A stretch of DNA of 40,091 nt, taken from Paracoccaceae bacterium (GTDB lineage Bacteria; Pseudomonadota; Alphaproteobacteria; Rhodobacterales; Rhodobacteraceae). A model generated the notes under the pieces. It did not search any database, had not been told where the DNA came from, and saw only the letters and a list, made by a program, of their open reading frames with translations. Positions 39,322-40,091 of this stretch are shown here, one piece after another. The position numbers were made by a program, and so were the translations under genes. Location: positions 1 to 40,091 of the forward strand of contig JAAEUB010000250.1 in the NCBI GenBank assembly GCA_024227755.1, in the 5' to 3' direction. How positions within the stretch are numbered: the first letter of the stretch is position 1; each line of letters begins with the position of its first letter.

Positions 39322-39951
39322 ATGACCACCTCCTCCGTCCTATCCGACCATACCGAATTATCACGTTTTGACCGCGCGCTGTTTCGTCTTGAAAGCACGC
39401 TTAATCTTCTTGGCGGGCTGACTATCTTTGCGCTGGTCGGCCTTGCGGTTGTGCACGTGGTTTCGCGCAAGCTTTTGAACGCACCGGTGCCGGGTTACGT
39501 TGACTGGACCGAGCAGTTCATGGCAATTTTTGCCTTTCTGGGGCTGGCATACACCCAGCGTGAAGGCGGACATATCCGCATGGATATCCTGCTGTCTGCA
39601 CTTAAAGGTCGCCGCCTGTGGCTGGCCGAGTGGCTTTCAACCCTTTTTATGCTGCTGCTGACTACAGCGCTGATTTACGGCACTTATTTCCACTTCGCAC
39701 GTTCTTTTGACCTTAATGCGCCGCTGTTCAGTCGCGATAGCTCGATCGACATCGCCCTGCCGCTGTGGCCCGCAAAACTGGTTGTGACCATTTCAATGTG
39801 CCTTCTTTGGCTAAGGCTGTCCCTTCAGCTTTGGGCCTATGGACGGGCGTTCATAGCTGGTAAAAACCGCCCGGTGGCTGTGCCGCTGATCGAAACCGCG
39901 GCCGAGGCCGCCAACCGCGAAGCACACTCAGTCGAGGGCGCCGATGAATGA
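39322..39951 (+). CDS. TRAP transporter small permease (DctQ family)
   Basis: Four TM segments, VDWTEQFMAIFAFLGLAYTQREGGHIRMDILL; between dctP-like and dctM-like genes. Confidence 0.92.
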   Translation: MTTSSVLSDHTELSRFDRALFRLESTLNLLGGLTIFALVGLAVVHVVSRKLLNAPVPGYVDWTEQFMAIFAFLGLAYTQREGGHIRMDILLSALKGRRLWLAEWLSTLFMLLLTTALIYGTYFHFARSFDLNAPLFSRDSSIDIALPLWPAKLVVTISMCLLWLRLSLQLWAYGRAFIAGKNRPVAVPLIETAAEAANREAHSVEGADE

Positions 39952-40091
39952 TCTGATTGACATGAAGGTGCTGCTTGAAGGGGTCGATATTTTCACCCTC
40001 AGCCTGTGGCTGTCGGGTTTCATGGTCGTACTGATCCTGATCGGCGTGCGCGTTGCTTTTGCCACCGCCTTCATTGGATTTCTGGGGCTAT
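39944..40091 (+). CDS. TRAP transporter large permease (DctM family), 5' end only
   Basis: ATG overlapping the dctQ stop (GATGAATGA): MNDLIDMKVLLEGVDIFTLSLWLSGFMVVLILIGVRVAFATAFIGFLGL; runs off the window. Confidence 0.85.
   Translation, partial: MNDLIDMKVLLEGVDIFTLSLWLSGFMVVLILIGVRVAFATAFIGFLGL

Overview
The window looks like ordinary alphaproteobacterial (Rhodobacterales-like) chromosome with dense, mostly housekeeping gene content. In order it carries: GDP-fucose genes (gmd, fcl); a VanZ-like protein; a tailed HU-family protein; lon; tgt; an MttB-family methyltransferase; an ABC-F ATPase; an OlsB-like acyltransferase; msrB; a bamE / YceD(DUF177) / rpmF / plsX / fabH / ihfA / MerR-like cluster; tRNA-Pro(GGG); a double-length dcd; scpB / scpA / nagZ / SPOR / argS; dgt; an erpA-like gene; a BaiN/HI0933 flavoprotein; a DUF2807-like protein; xth; a nucleoside hydrolase; a DUF2238-like membrane protein; an EEP hydrolase; a CPA1 antiporter; a Fur/Mur-family regulator; a DMT transporter; psiE; eno; and the start of a TRAP transporter operon. 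I saw no CRISPR array, rRNA, IS element or prophage, and no convincing new multi-gene system. The points most worth a second look are local. They are two decayed genes (a 2OG-Fe(II) oxygenase and a DUF1697 remnant), a dyad upstream of tRNA-Pro that is palindromic at two scales, a palindromic operator candidate before the TRAP operon, a heat-shock-like promoter for lon, a well-promoted small membrane protein, the tandem dCTP deaminase, the divergent tailed HU protein and a small ORF ahead of the mttB homologue. All family calls come from reading the translations by eye; no database search was run.
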